DNA of 64,000 nt from Streptomyces seoulensis (GTDB lineage Bacteria; Actinomycetota; Actinomycetes; Streptomycetales; Streptomycetaceae), in assembly GCA_013364255.1 (NCBI GenBank), contig CP054936.1:8078353-8142352 (forward strand), written 5' to 3'. Positions within the stretch are counted from its first letter, which is position 1. Each line of letters begins with the position of its first letter. The notes beneath the pieces are model-generated. The model saw nothing but the letters and a program-made list of their open reading frames with translations. It made no database searches and had not been told where the DNA came from. Below, in pieces: positions 1-7,045 of this stretch. The translations under genes and the position numbers were made by a program.

Positions 1-48
1 GAGGGCGACGGCGGCGGCCGCGCCCAGACATGCGCGAAGAGGTCTCAC
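1..48 (-). CDS. Secreted protein, N-terminus only (runs off left edge)
   Basis: Only the first 16 codons are inside the window. Reading leftward from a GTG at 46-48 gives MRPLRACLGAAAAVAL, a basic N-terminus followed by a hydrophobic Ala/Val core, as at the start of a Sec or lipoprotein signal peptide. A strong ribosome binding site (GGAGG, complement of 54-60) sits six bases upstream, which is why this start was chosen. The product cannot be named, but the two operators at 122-155 are of the type found before Streptomyces chitinase and chitin-binding protein genes, so a chitinolytic secreted enzyme is the best guess. That is inference from the promoter only. Confidence 0.55.
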   Translation of the reverse strand, partial: MRPLRACLGAAAAVAL

Positions 49-110
49 TGCGTGCCTCCAGGGGGTGGGGAGGGGGAAGTGGCCCCAGCTTCCTGACCCT
101 GTTGCGAGCA

Positions 111-116
111 CGTCAA
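111..116 (-). promoter_or_regulatory. Candidate -35 hexamer for the left-edge gene
   Basis: The minus strand reads TTGACG here, immediately downstream of the two operator repeats and about 60 bases before the GTG start. No convincing -10 hexamer follows at 16-19 bases, so this is a weak call. Confidence 0.25.
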
Positions 117-121
117 TGGAT

Positions 122-155
122 TGGTCTGGACCAGGTGATTCTTTGGACTAGACCA
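122..155 (-). promoter_or_regulatory. Tandem DasR (dre) / chitinase-type operators
   Basis: Two 12-bp near-palindromes lie 22 bp apart, on the same face of the helix. On the plus strand they read TGGTCTGGACCA (122-133) and TGGACTAGACCA (144-155). Read toward the left-edge gene they are TGGTCCAGACCA and TGGTCTAGTCCA. Each matches 11 of 12 positions of the direct repeat TGGTCYAGWCCT known from Streptomyces chitinase promoters, and both resemble the dre element bound by the GntR regulator DasR (core TGGTCTAGACCA). They lie 75-110 bp upstream of the secreted-protein start at 48. The opposite flanking gene is a small membrane protein that ends at 285, so the left gene is the likely target. Confidence 0.7.
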
Positions 156-210
156 TACGATTCCTTTACCTTAACAACCCCTGGTGGCAACCGGATTCAC
201 CCCGAAAACG

Positions 211-241
211 ACGTACGCCCGGCATGATGCCGGGCGTACGT
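211..241 (-). terminator. Hairpin terminator of the small membrane protein gene
   Basis: Perfect 14-bp inverted repeat (211-224 with 228-241) around a 3-base loop, 44 bases beyond the stop codon of the gene that ends at 285. No U-tract, as is usual in Streptomyces. It could also insulate the left-edge promoter. Confidence 0.7.
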
Positions 242-284
242 TCCTGATCACCGCGGAAGGCTCACGCCACCCCGCGGGCGACCG

Positions 285-455
285 TCACCAGCGATACCAG
301 CGGCCCTTGCGGCCGCCGCTGCCGGCCGGCCGCACGATGAAGCCGAGCAGCCACAGCACGAGCACGACGATCGCGACCCACCAAAGGATCTTCAGTGCGA
401 AGCCGGCGCCGAAAAGGATCAGGGCCAGCAGAAGAACGAGAAGCAAAGGAACCAT
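285..455 (-). CDS. Small hydrophobic membrane protein (56 aa)
   Basis: Almost the whole protein is hydrophobic: residues 1-22 and 25-47 form two membrane helices separated by a short Lys-containing turn, followed by a basic, Gly/Arg/Trp-rich tail. It resembles the many 50-60 aa hydrophobic proteins of Gram-positive bacteria of unknown function (DUF5670/Lmo0937-like). The ATG at 453-455 is preferred over the in-frame GTG at 476 because GGAGG lies nine bases upstream of it. It is divergent from the NAD kinase gene, and a hairpin follows it. Function unknown; a role in envelope stress is only a guess. Confidence 0.7.
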   Translation of the reverse strand: MVPLLLVLLLALILFGAGFALKILWWVAIVVLVLWLLGFIVRPAGSGGRKGRWYRW

Positions 456-554
456 GATTATCAACCTCCGCTCCACCGAATGCCCTTGATTCCCAGGAAA
501 ACGCGCACACTCTTCAATGTTTCCAAGAGGTTATGGGGGGAACCCGGCGGTGCT

Positions 555-1643
555 GTGACGGTGCGCCGGATCGGCCTGGTCGTCCACGGCGGACGCCCCG
601 AGGCCCAGGCCGCTCAGCGGGTCGTGCACGCCTGGTGCGACGAGCGCGCCGTGCCGTGCACCGACATCGACGCGTGGCACGACGGCGGCCGGCGCAACGC
701 CGGCGCGGAGGTCGAGGCCGCCGGCGACCCCGACCTCATCGTCACCCTCGGCGGCGACGGCACCTTCCTGCGCGGCGCCCGCCTCGCCGCCGAGCACGAC
801 GCGCTCCTCCTCGGCGTCGACCTCGGCCGCGTCGGCTTCCTCACCGAAGTGCCCGCCACCCAGGTGCGCCTGGCGCTGGACGCGCTGCGGGAGGACCGGA
901 TCACGGTCGAGAGCCGGATGCTGCTCACCATGCGCGCCTCGCGCCGCCTGGAGGTGCCCGCGGGCATCGAGGAACTGATGCGCTACGGCCGCCGCCCCAT
1001 GCTGCCCCCGCCGCGGGTGCGCGCCGACTGCGAGGCCGGCGGCGACTGGGGCGTGGCCCTCAACATCACCGCCCTCAACGAGATCGCCGTCGAGAAACTC
1101 GCCCGGGACCGGCAGGTGTCGGCCGGCGTCTACCTCGCCGGCCGGCTCCTCGCGTCCTACTCCGCCGACGCGCTGCTCGTCGCCACGCCCACCGGCTCGA
1201 CCGCCTACAGCTTCGCCGCCGGCGGCCCGGTCGTCTCGCCGCGCGCCGACGCCCTGGTGTTCACCCCGGTCGCCCCGCACATGGCGTTCAACCGCTCGGT
1301 CGTGGCCGCCCCGGACGAACCCGTCGCCCTGCGCGTGCTCGAACGCTCCGGCCAGGCCGCCGTCAGCGTCGACGGCCAGTTGCGCGGCGTCCTCGACCCG
1401 GGCGACTGGATCGGCGTCTACGCCGCCCCGCGCCGGCTGCGGGCCGTACGGCTCGGCCCGATGGACTTCTACGGCCGGCTGCGCGAGCGCATGAACCTCA
1501 CCGACGCCCCGGCCGCCGTCGCCGACGGCACCCCGGCGCCGCTGTGGCCGGTGAGCAGCCCGCGGCCCGGCGACCTCGCCCACCTGGCGCTGCCGCCCGC
1601 GCCCGACGGCGCGCCGGAACCGGCCCCGGACCGCGAGCGCTGA
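555..1643 (+). CDS. NAD kinase family protein (paralogue)
   Basis: ATP-NAD kinases phosphorylate NAD to NADP in the cytoplasm. About residues 66-70 form the GGDGT diacylglycerol-kinase-type phosphate-binding motif, followed by FLRGAR, the NE motif (NEIAVEK) and the conserved TPTGSTAYSFAAGGPVV block. At 362 residues it is longer than the roughly 300-residue housekeeping enzyme. The extra length includes a Pro/Arg-rich insertion before the NE motif (RYGRRPMLPPPR) and a Pro-rich tail, so it is probably a second, non-housekeeping copy. The start is uncertain: GTG at 555 and GTG at 561 are both possible, and the G-rich Shine-Dalgarno stretch at 535-542 favours 555. Confidence 0.85.
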   Translation: MTVRRIGLVVHGGRPEAQAAQRVVHAWCDERAVPCTDIDAWHDGGRRNAGAEVEAAGDPDLIVTLGGDGTFLRGARLAAEHDALLLGVDLGRVGFLTEVPATQVRLALDALREDRITVESRMLLTMRASRRLEVPAGIEELMRYGRRPMLPPPRVRADCEAGGDWGVALNITALNEIAVEKLARDRQVSAGVYLAGRLLASYSADALLVATPTGSTAYSFAAGGPVVSPRADALVFTPVAPHMAFNRSVVAAPDEPVALRVLERSGQAAVSVDGQLRGVLDPGDWIGVYAAPRRLRAVRLGPMDFYGRLRERMNLTDAPAAVADGTPAPLWPVSSPRPGDLAHLALPPAPDGAPEPAPDRER

Positions 1644-1737
1644 GCCCCGGCCGGCCGCGGGCACGAATTGCAGGCGCCCCGCCGAGCGGTGAGTCTGGTA
1701 CCGGCCCGCATCGCACCACCGACCCCCGGAGGCACGC

Positions 1738-2235
1738 GTGGCAGTACGTCACCGGCTCATCAGGACCAGTCCCGAGGAGGTGTGGACCGTCCTGGCCGAC
1801 GGCAGCCGGTACGCCGACTGGGTGGTGGGCACCGCGCAGTCCCGGCCGCTGCGCGGCCAGTGGCCGCAACTGGACTCGGCCATCGAGTACGAGGTCCGCG
1901 TCGGCCCGCTGCGACTCACCAACCAGACCATCGTGCGCAACCACGAGGAGGGCTCGCTCCTCGAACTCGAGGCCAACGCGGGCTTCCTCGGCACCGCGCG
2001 CATCGCCATCGAGGTGCGCCCCTGGGGCGAGCACTGTCTGGTCGTCGTGGACGAACACCCCCTCCAGGGCGCGGGCGGCTTGGTCCACAACATGGCCGTG
2101 GAGGCACTGATCCAGCTCCGTCACCGCCCCATGCTCGCCCGGCTCGCCAAGGTCTGCGAGGGCGACGCCGAGGACGCGCGCCGACGGGCGCGGCACGGCG
2201 CGGGCCTGCCGCGGTCGGGAGGCGGACATGCCTGA
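1738..2235 (+). CDS. SRPBCC-fold protein (START/polyketide-cyclase-like)
   Basis: A 165-residue protein beginning MAVRHRLIRTSPEEVWTVLAD with the pattern of the SRPBCC fold: a short strand, then a helix with the W-x-V-L-x-D-x-x-x-Y-x-x-W signature (residues 14-28), then alternating strands forming a hydrophobic pocket. These proteins bind hydrophobic ligands or act as cyclases. The GTG start at 1738 follows GGAGG. The stop overlaps the next start by eight bases, so it is translationally coupled to the CrtI-like oxidoreductase. The two probably act on the same lipid or terpenoid substrate, which is inference. Confidence 0.75.
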   Translation: MAVRHRLIRTSPEEVWTVLADGSRYADWVVGTAQSRPLRGQWPQLDSAIEYEVRVGPLRLTNQTIVRNHEEGSLLELEANAGFLGTARIAIEVRPWGEHCLVVVDEHPLQGAGGLVHNMAVEALIQLRHRPMLARLAKVCEGDAEDARRRARHGAGLPRSGGGHA

Positions 2236-3847
2236 CGCCGTGGTGATCGGCGCCGGCCCCAACGGCCTGGTGGCGGCCAACCTGCTCGCCAACGCCGGCT
2301 GGAGCGTGGAGGTCCTGGAGGAGCAGCCCGAACCGGGCGGCGCGGTCCGCCACGACCGGGGCGTGCACCCCGACTACGTCAACGACCTGTTCAGCTCGTT
2401 CTACCCGCTCGCCGCCGCCTCGCCCGTCGTGGCCGGCCTGCGGCTCCAGGACCACGGACTGCGCTGGAGCCACGCCCCGCACGTGCTGGCCCACCCCCTC
2501 ACCGACGGCCGGTGCGCCGTCCTCGACCGCGACCCCGGTGTCACCGCCGCCTCGCTCGACGCCTTCGCGGCCGGCGACGGAGCGGCCTGGCGCGAGCTGC
2601 ACCGGCTGTGGGAACGCCTCGGCCCGGACCTCATGGACGCCCTGTTCGCCCCCTTCCCGCCGGTCAGGGCCGGGGCCCGGCTGCTGGCCCGGCTGCGCGC
2701 GGCCGGCGGACTGCGGGTGGCCCGCACCATGCTGCTGCCGGTCCGCCGCATGGGCGAGGAGGAGTTCCGCGGCGAGGGCGGCCGGCTCCTGCTGGCCGGC
2801 AACGCCCTGCACGCCGACCTCGCACCCGAGTCCGCGGGCAGCGGCGGCTTCGGCTGGCTGATGTCCATGCTCGGCCAGAGCCACGGCTTCCCCGTCCCGC
2901 TCGGCGGCTCCGGCGCCCTCACCGCCGCCCTGGTCCGGCGGCTGCACACCCGCGGCGGCATCCTGCGCTGCGGCGAACGCGTCGACCACGTCGTCGTGCG
3001 CGACGGGCGGGCCGTCGGCGTCCGCACGGCCGGCGGCGACCTGGTGCCCGCCTGGCGCGCCGTCCTCGCGGACGTCTCCGCGCCCGACCTGTACGGCCGC
3101 CTCCTCGACCCTGCCGAGCTGCCCGGCCAGCTTTTGGCCGACCTGCGCCGCTTCCAGTGGGACTTCGCCACCTTCAAGGTCGACTGGGCGCTCGACGGAC
3201 CCGTGCCCTGGCACACCGAGGGACCGGTCGGCGCGGGCACCGTCCACCTCGCCGACGGTTTCGACGAACTCACCCGCTTCACCGCCCAGATCGCCATGCG
3301 CCAGGTGCCCGACCGGCCCTTCACCGTGTTCGGCCAGATGACCACCGCGGACGCCACCCGCTCACCGCTGGGCACGGAGTCCGCCTGGGCCTACACCCAC
3401 GTCCCGCGCGAGATCACCGGCGACGCGGGCGAGGAGGGCCTGACCGGCGCCTGGAGCCCCGGCGAACAGGAGATCATGGCCGACCGGATGGAACGGCAGG
3501 TCGAACGGTTCGCTCCCGGCTTCCGCGCGAGGATCCGCGCCCGCCGCGTCCTCGCCCCGACCACGCTCCACTCGCTGGACCGCAACCTCGACACCGGGTC
3601 CATCAACGGCGGCACCACGGCCATCCACCAGCAGCTCGTGTTCCGCCCGCTGCCCGGCACCGGCCGCCCCGAGACACCGGTGGCCGCCCTCTACCTGGCC
3701 TCGGCGGGCGCCCACCCCGGTGGCGGCGTCCACGGCGCGCCCGGCGCCAACGCGGCCCGCGCCGCCCTGCGCCGCCGGCTGCCCCCCGGCCTCTCCCGGG
3801 CCCAGCGCGCCCTGGCCCGTCGCGACCGCACGGGCCGCCGCACCTGA
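2228..3847 (+). CDS. CrtI-like FAD-dependent oxidoreductase (phytoene-desaturase family)
   Basis: A 539-residue flavoprotein. Residues 1-35 hold the dinucleotide-binding fold with GAGPNGL and the acidic end of strand 2 (EVLEEQPEPGGAV), the start typical of CrtI and related NAD(P)/FAD oxidoreductases. The C-terminus keeps the FAD-contacting segment near LYLASAGAHPGGGVHGAPG, diagnostic for the carotenoid desaturase/isomerase superfamily. No phytoene synthase or other carotenoid gene is nearby, so the substrate is unknown; a retinol-saturase-like or lipid oxidoreductase role is equally possible. It overlaps the SRPBCC gene upstream and is convergent with the PP2C gene. Confidence 0.85.
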   Translation: MPDAVVIGAGPNGLVAANLLANAGWSVEVLEEQPEPGGAVRHDRGVHPDYVNDLFSSFYPLAAASPVVAGLRLQDHGLRWSHAPHVLAHPLTDGRCAVLDRDPGVTAASLDAFAAGDGAAWRELHRLWERLGPDLMDALFAPFPPVRAGARLLARLRAAGGLRVARTMLLPVRRMGEEEFRGEGGRLLLAGNALHADLAPESAGSGGFGWLMSMLGQSHGFPVPLGGSGALTAALVRRLHTRGGILRCGERVDHVVVRDGRAVGVRTAGGDLVPAWRAVLADVSAPDLYGRLLDPAELPGQLLADLRRFQWDFATFKVDWALDGPVPWHTEGPVGAGTVHLADGFDELTRFTAQIAMRQVPDRPFTVFGQMTTADATRSPLGTESAWAYTHVPREITGDAGEEGLTGAWSPGEQEIMADRMERQVERFAPGFRARIRARRVLAPTTLHSLDRNLDTGSINGGTTAIHQQLVFRPLPGTGRPETPVAALYLASAGAHPGGGVHGAPGANAARAALRRRLPPGLSRAQRALARRDRTGRRT

Positions 3848-3868
3848 CCGGCCCCGCGGGCCGCCCCG

Positions 3869-5044
3869 TCAGGTCCGGTGCTCGCCGGGCCGGCCGGGCA
3901 TCCGGTACGCGGCGAGCGCGGCGATGTCGTCGTCGAGCCGCCCGTCGCTGTAGTCGAGCAGATCCTCGTGCAACCGGTCCAGCAGCTCGCGCGGCGCCAG
4001 CACCGCCCACGGCCCCACCCGCTCGGCGAGCGGATAGAAGACCCCGTCGGTGTCCCGGGTCTCGGTCACGCCGTCGGTGTACAGCAGCAGCTGGTCGCCC
4101 GGCCGGAAGGGCACCACGTCCACGTGGTAGCCGTTGCCCGCCAGCGCCCCGAGGTTGATCGGCGGCGAGGGGGCGCTCGCGTACAGCTCGGTGACGCGGC
4201 CGGAGTGGATGAGCAGGGGCGGCGGATGACCGCAGTTGACGATGCGCACCGCGTGCTCGTCGTCCGGGATCTCGGCGAACACCGCCGTGACGAACCGCTC
4301 CGCCGCCTCGCCGCCGGGCAACTGCGCGGCGTGCCGGCTCATGCTCCGCTCCATGCGGCGCGCCACGCCCGTCAGATCGGGCTCGTCGTGCGCGGCCTCC
4401 CGGAAGGCGCCCAGTATCGTCGCGGCGGTCTCCACCGCCACCAGCCCCTTGCCGCGCACATCGCCGACCAGCAGCCGTACGCCGTAGACCGTCGGCACCG
4501 CCTCGTACAGGTCGCCGCCGATGCGGGCCTCGGCGGCGGCGGACAGGTACAGCGTCTCCACCGAGACCTGGCCCAGCCGGCGCGGCACCGGGCGCAGTAA
4601 AACCCGCTGCGCGGTCTCGGCCACCGAGCGCACCGTGGCGAGCGTGCGCTCCCGGCGGATCCGGTGCACGGCCAGGATCGTGCCGAGCACCCCGACCAGA
4701 CTGGTGCACACGTAGTTCGCCACGTAATGGCGGTCCCACAGGTAGCCGACGGAACGCCCGGCGCAGCACGGGGTGCCCGCCAGCACTCCCTCGAACACGA
4801 TGGCGAACACCGTGAAGGCGGCCACCGCGAGGGGACCGTAGGCGTAGGCGGCGACCAGCGGCAGCGCGATGAGCAGGAAGCTGACGGGCCAGACCACCGG
4901 CGTCAGCGGCTCCAGGATCAGCACCCCGGCCACGTACAGGAAGGGCAGCCAGCGCAGCCACCTCGGCGGGGCGGGCACGCGCGGCAGCGGGACACCCGAC
5001 GCCGCGGGCGGCTTGCCGTCCGCGGTTCCGCCCGCCCGCCTCAT
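3869..5044 (-). CDS. Membrane PP2C (SpoIIE-type) phosphatase
   Basis: A 391-residue protein with several N-terminal membrane helices (residues about 25-120) followed by a PP2C/SpoIIE domain. Metal-binding motifs are visible: GGDLYE, VGDVRGKGL, NCGHPPPLL, LLYTDGVTETRD and DDDIAAL. Such proteins dephosphorylate anti-sigma-factor antagonists and so control alternative sigma factors. ATG at 5042-5044 was chosen because GGAG lies seven bases upstream; an in-frame upstream extension to 5152 is Arg/Pro-rich and unlike a real N-terminus. Its architecture closely parallels the phosphatase at 22984-24186, suggesting paralogues. Confidence 0.85.
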   Translation of the reverse strand: MRRAGGTADGKPPAASGVPLPRVPAPPRWLRWLPFLYVAGVLILEPLTPVVWPVSFLLIALPLVAAYAYGPLAVAAFTVFAIVFEGVLAGTPCCAGRSVGYLWDRHYVANYVCTSLVGVLGTILAVHRIRRERTLATVRSVAETAQRVLLRPVPRRLGQVSVETLYLSAAAEARIGGDLYEAVPTVYGVRLLVGDVRGKGLVAVETAATILGAFREAAHDEPDLTGVARRMERSMSRHAAQLPGGEAAERFVTAVFAEIPDDEHAVRIVNCGHPPPLLIHSGRVTELYASAPSPPINLGALAGNGYHVDVVPFRPGDQLLLYTDGVTETRDTDGVFYPLAERVGPWAVLAPRELLDRLHEDLLDYSDGRLDDDIAALAAYRMPGRPGEHRT

Positions 5045-5337
5045 CGCCCGCTCCGGCGGCGCCCGGGCCCGGCCTGGCGCACCGCGGCCGGCGGGCCGGA
5101 GGCACACGCGGACGCGCGGGCCGGCTCGGTGGGACGGTCCTCGCGAAAACACTCAGGCGGCCTGTTCACAACAGCTCCCGGCGGGCTTGACCAAGACCAC
5201 CAGCCTGCTGGGGTCCACCACCGCGCCCGCTTCATTGCTCCAGGCAAGGGCATGTCCGCGGCCCCGGTGAAGCGGGCGATCCGGGGCATACGGCGGGAGT
5301 GATCTTCGACAGTCACCGAGGAGGGGGACCCGCCGTC

Positions 5338-6162
5338 GTGACCGTGCCCGAACGCAGCGTACGCCGCAGCGGCCGCATACGCGCCTTCGACCTGCGGGCG
5401 ACCGCGCTGTTCTTCGCCCTGGCGGCCATCCTGCTGGTCGCCGGGGCCTACACCGCCCGCGCGGCGCTGGCCGCCGCCGAACGGCGGCCGGCCTGGGCCG
5501 TCGTGCTGTGCCTGATCGGCACGGCCGCCGCCGCCCTCGCCGTACGCCGCCGCAGGCGGCGCGGACACCTCGCGCGGCGGACCGCGCGCCGCGCCGCCGC
5601 CGCGCTCCAGGAGGGCGCGATGACGGCGCTGGACGCCCTGGAGACGCCGCCCGAGCAGGCGCCGGCCGTCGTCGTGCCGGCCCAGGCCGGTCCCGGCGGC
5701 CGGGGCGCGCCGCTCACCGAGGACACCGTGGTCCTGGCCGACCCGGTGGTCGACTACGGCCTGCTCGACCCCTACGAGTTCGAACAGGCCGTGGCGGCGC
5801 TGTGCGAGCGGGACGGCTGCGCGGGCGTGGAGGTGTCGGGCGGGGCCGGGGACCTGGGCGCCGACGTGCTGGCCGTCGCCCCGGACGGGCGGCGCGTGGT
5901 CGTCCAGTGCAAGCGCTACTGCGCCACCAACCGGGTCGGCTCCGAGGATCTCCAGCGCTTCGGCGGCACCTGCTACACCGTGCACGAGGCCGATCTCGCG
6001 CTCTTCGTCACCACCAGCGACTTCACCGCGCCGGCCGTCGAGTACGCCGAGCAGTGCGGCATCGTCTGCGTCGACGGCGAGGCCCTGAAGGCGTGGAGCG
6101 ACGGCGCCGCCCCGCCGCCGTGGGCCGTCGTCAGTCCCGTCCCGCCGCCGGTCCGGCCGTAG
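5338..6162 (+). CDS. Membrane-anchored Mrr-like restriction endonuclease domain protein
   Basis: Two hydrophobic helices (about residues 22-40 and 52-70) are followed by an Arg-rich linker and a C-terminal Mrr_cat/PD-(D/E)xK nuclease domain. The catalytic core is visible as GAD (Asp about 176) and QCK (Gln about 190, Lys about 192), then a helical segment and the LFVTTSDFTAPAVEYAE strand-helix typical of Mrr proteins. Mrr enzymes cut modified DNA, but this two-TM architecture is a separate, poorly understood class. GTG at 5338 is chosen because GAGGAGGGGGA ends ten bases upstream. The 3' end overlaps the convergent LysR gene by 32 bp. Confidence 0.8.
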   Translation: MTVPERSVRRSGRIRAFDLRATALFFALAAILLVAGAYTARAALAAAERRPAWAVVLCLIGTAAAALAVRRRRRRGHLARRTARRAAAALQEGAMTALDALETPPEQAPAVVVPAQAGPGGRGAPLTEDTVVLADPVVDYGLLDPYEFEQAVAALCERDGCAGVEVSGGAGDLGADVLAVAPDGRRVVVQCKRYCATNRVGSEDLQRFGGTCYTVHEADLALFVTTSDFTAPAVEYAEQCGIVCVDGEALKAWSDGAAPPPWAVVSPVPPPVRP

Positions 6163-7045
6163 CCCGCAGCGCGTGCTCGCTGAAGCTCCGGGCCACCGGC
6201 GGCAGGGTGCGCCCGGCGAGCCGGGCCAGCCCGATGTCCCGGGCGCCGCGCACATCGGTGATCTCCAGGTACCGGATGGGGAAGTCGGGGGTGGCCGCGG
6301 TGTCCGGCGACGACGGGATCAGGGAGACGCCCAGACCGGCCGCGACCAGGCCGCGCAGCGTGTGCACCTCCTCGCCCTCGAAGCCGACCAGCGGGGCGAA
6401 CCCGGCCTCCCGGCACAGCGTCTCGGTGACGCTGCGCAGCCCGTAGCCCGGTTTGAGCAGGATGAACGGCTCCCCGGCGACCTCGGCGAGCCGGACCCGG
6501 CCGCGCCCGGCCAGCCGGTGCCCGGTCGGCACCGCGAGCCACAGCGGCTCGACCAGCAGCCGCCGCCAGGTGATCAGCGGATGGCCCGGGTCGCCGCTGG
6601 TGATCACCAGGTCGGCGGTGGCGTCGAGCAGGTGCTGCACCAGGCCGTTCTCCTCGTGCTGGCGCAGTTCGAACCGGACGTGGGGGTGCGCCTCGCGGAA
6701 CCCGGTCACCAGCTTCGGCACCAGCCAGGTGCCCAGCGTGTGCAGGAAGGCCAGCGACACCACGCCCGCCTCCGGGTCGACCACCTCCGCGACCGCCCGC
6801 CGCCCGCGGTCCCAGCTGTCGAGGGCCGCGTCCGCGTACTCCTTGAACACCCGTCCCGCCGGGGTGGGGCGCAGCACCCGGCCGACCCGCTGGAGCAGCT
6901 CCGCGCCCACCTCCTCCTCCAGCCGGCGCAGCGCCCGCGACAGGGCGGGCTGGGTGAGGCCGGCCTCCGCCGCGGCCTCGGTCACGGTCATGCCCTCGGC
7001 GACCGCCCGGAAGGACCGCAGCACCTCCAGATCCATCGTGCTCAC
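6131..7045 (-). CDS. LysR-family transcriptional regulator
   Basis: A 304-residue LysR regulator. The N-terminal winged helix-turn-helix is clear (FRAVAEGMTVTEAAAEAGLTQPALSRALRRLEEEVGAELLQR), followed by the inducer-binding periplasmic-binding-protein-like domain. GTG at 7045 is preferred because it overlaps the TGA of the FUSC gene as GTGA, which implies translational coupling; an ATG nine bases further in (7036) is the alternative. It most likely controls the adjacent exporter, although LysR genes are usually divergent from their targets rather than co-transcribed as here. Confidence 0.9.
   Translation of the reverse strand: MSTMDLEVLRSFRAVAEGMTVTEAAAEAGLTQPALSRALRRLEEEVGAELLQRVGRVLRPTPAGRVFKEYADAALDSWDRGRRAVAEVVDPEAGVVSLAFLHTLGTWLVPKLVTGFREAHPHVRFELRQHEENGLVQHLLDATADLVITSGDPGHPLITWRRLLVEPLWLAVPTGHRLAGRGRVRLAEVAGEPFILLKPGYGLRSVTETLCREAGFAPLVGFEGEEVHTLRGLVAAGLGVSLIPSSPDTAATPDFPIRYLEITDVRGARDIGLARLAGRTLPPVARSFSEHALRATAGPAAGRD

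Noticed and set aside
480..2110. Long overlapping open frames on both strands across the NAD kinase region
   Set aside because: Frames of several hundred residues are common shadows in 72-75% G+C DNA. The kinase frame alone has motifs, a ribosome site and proper codon bias.
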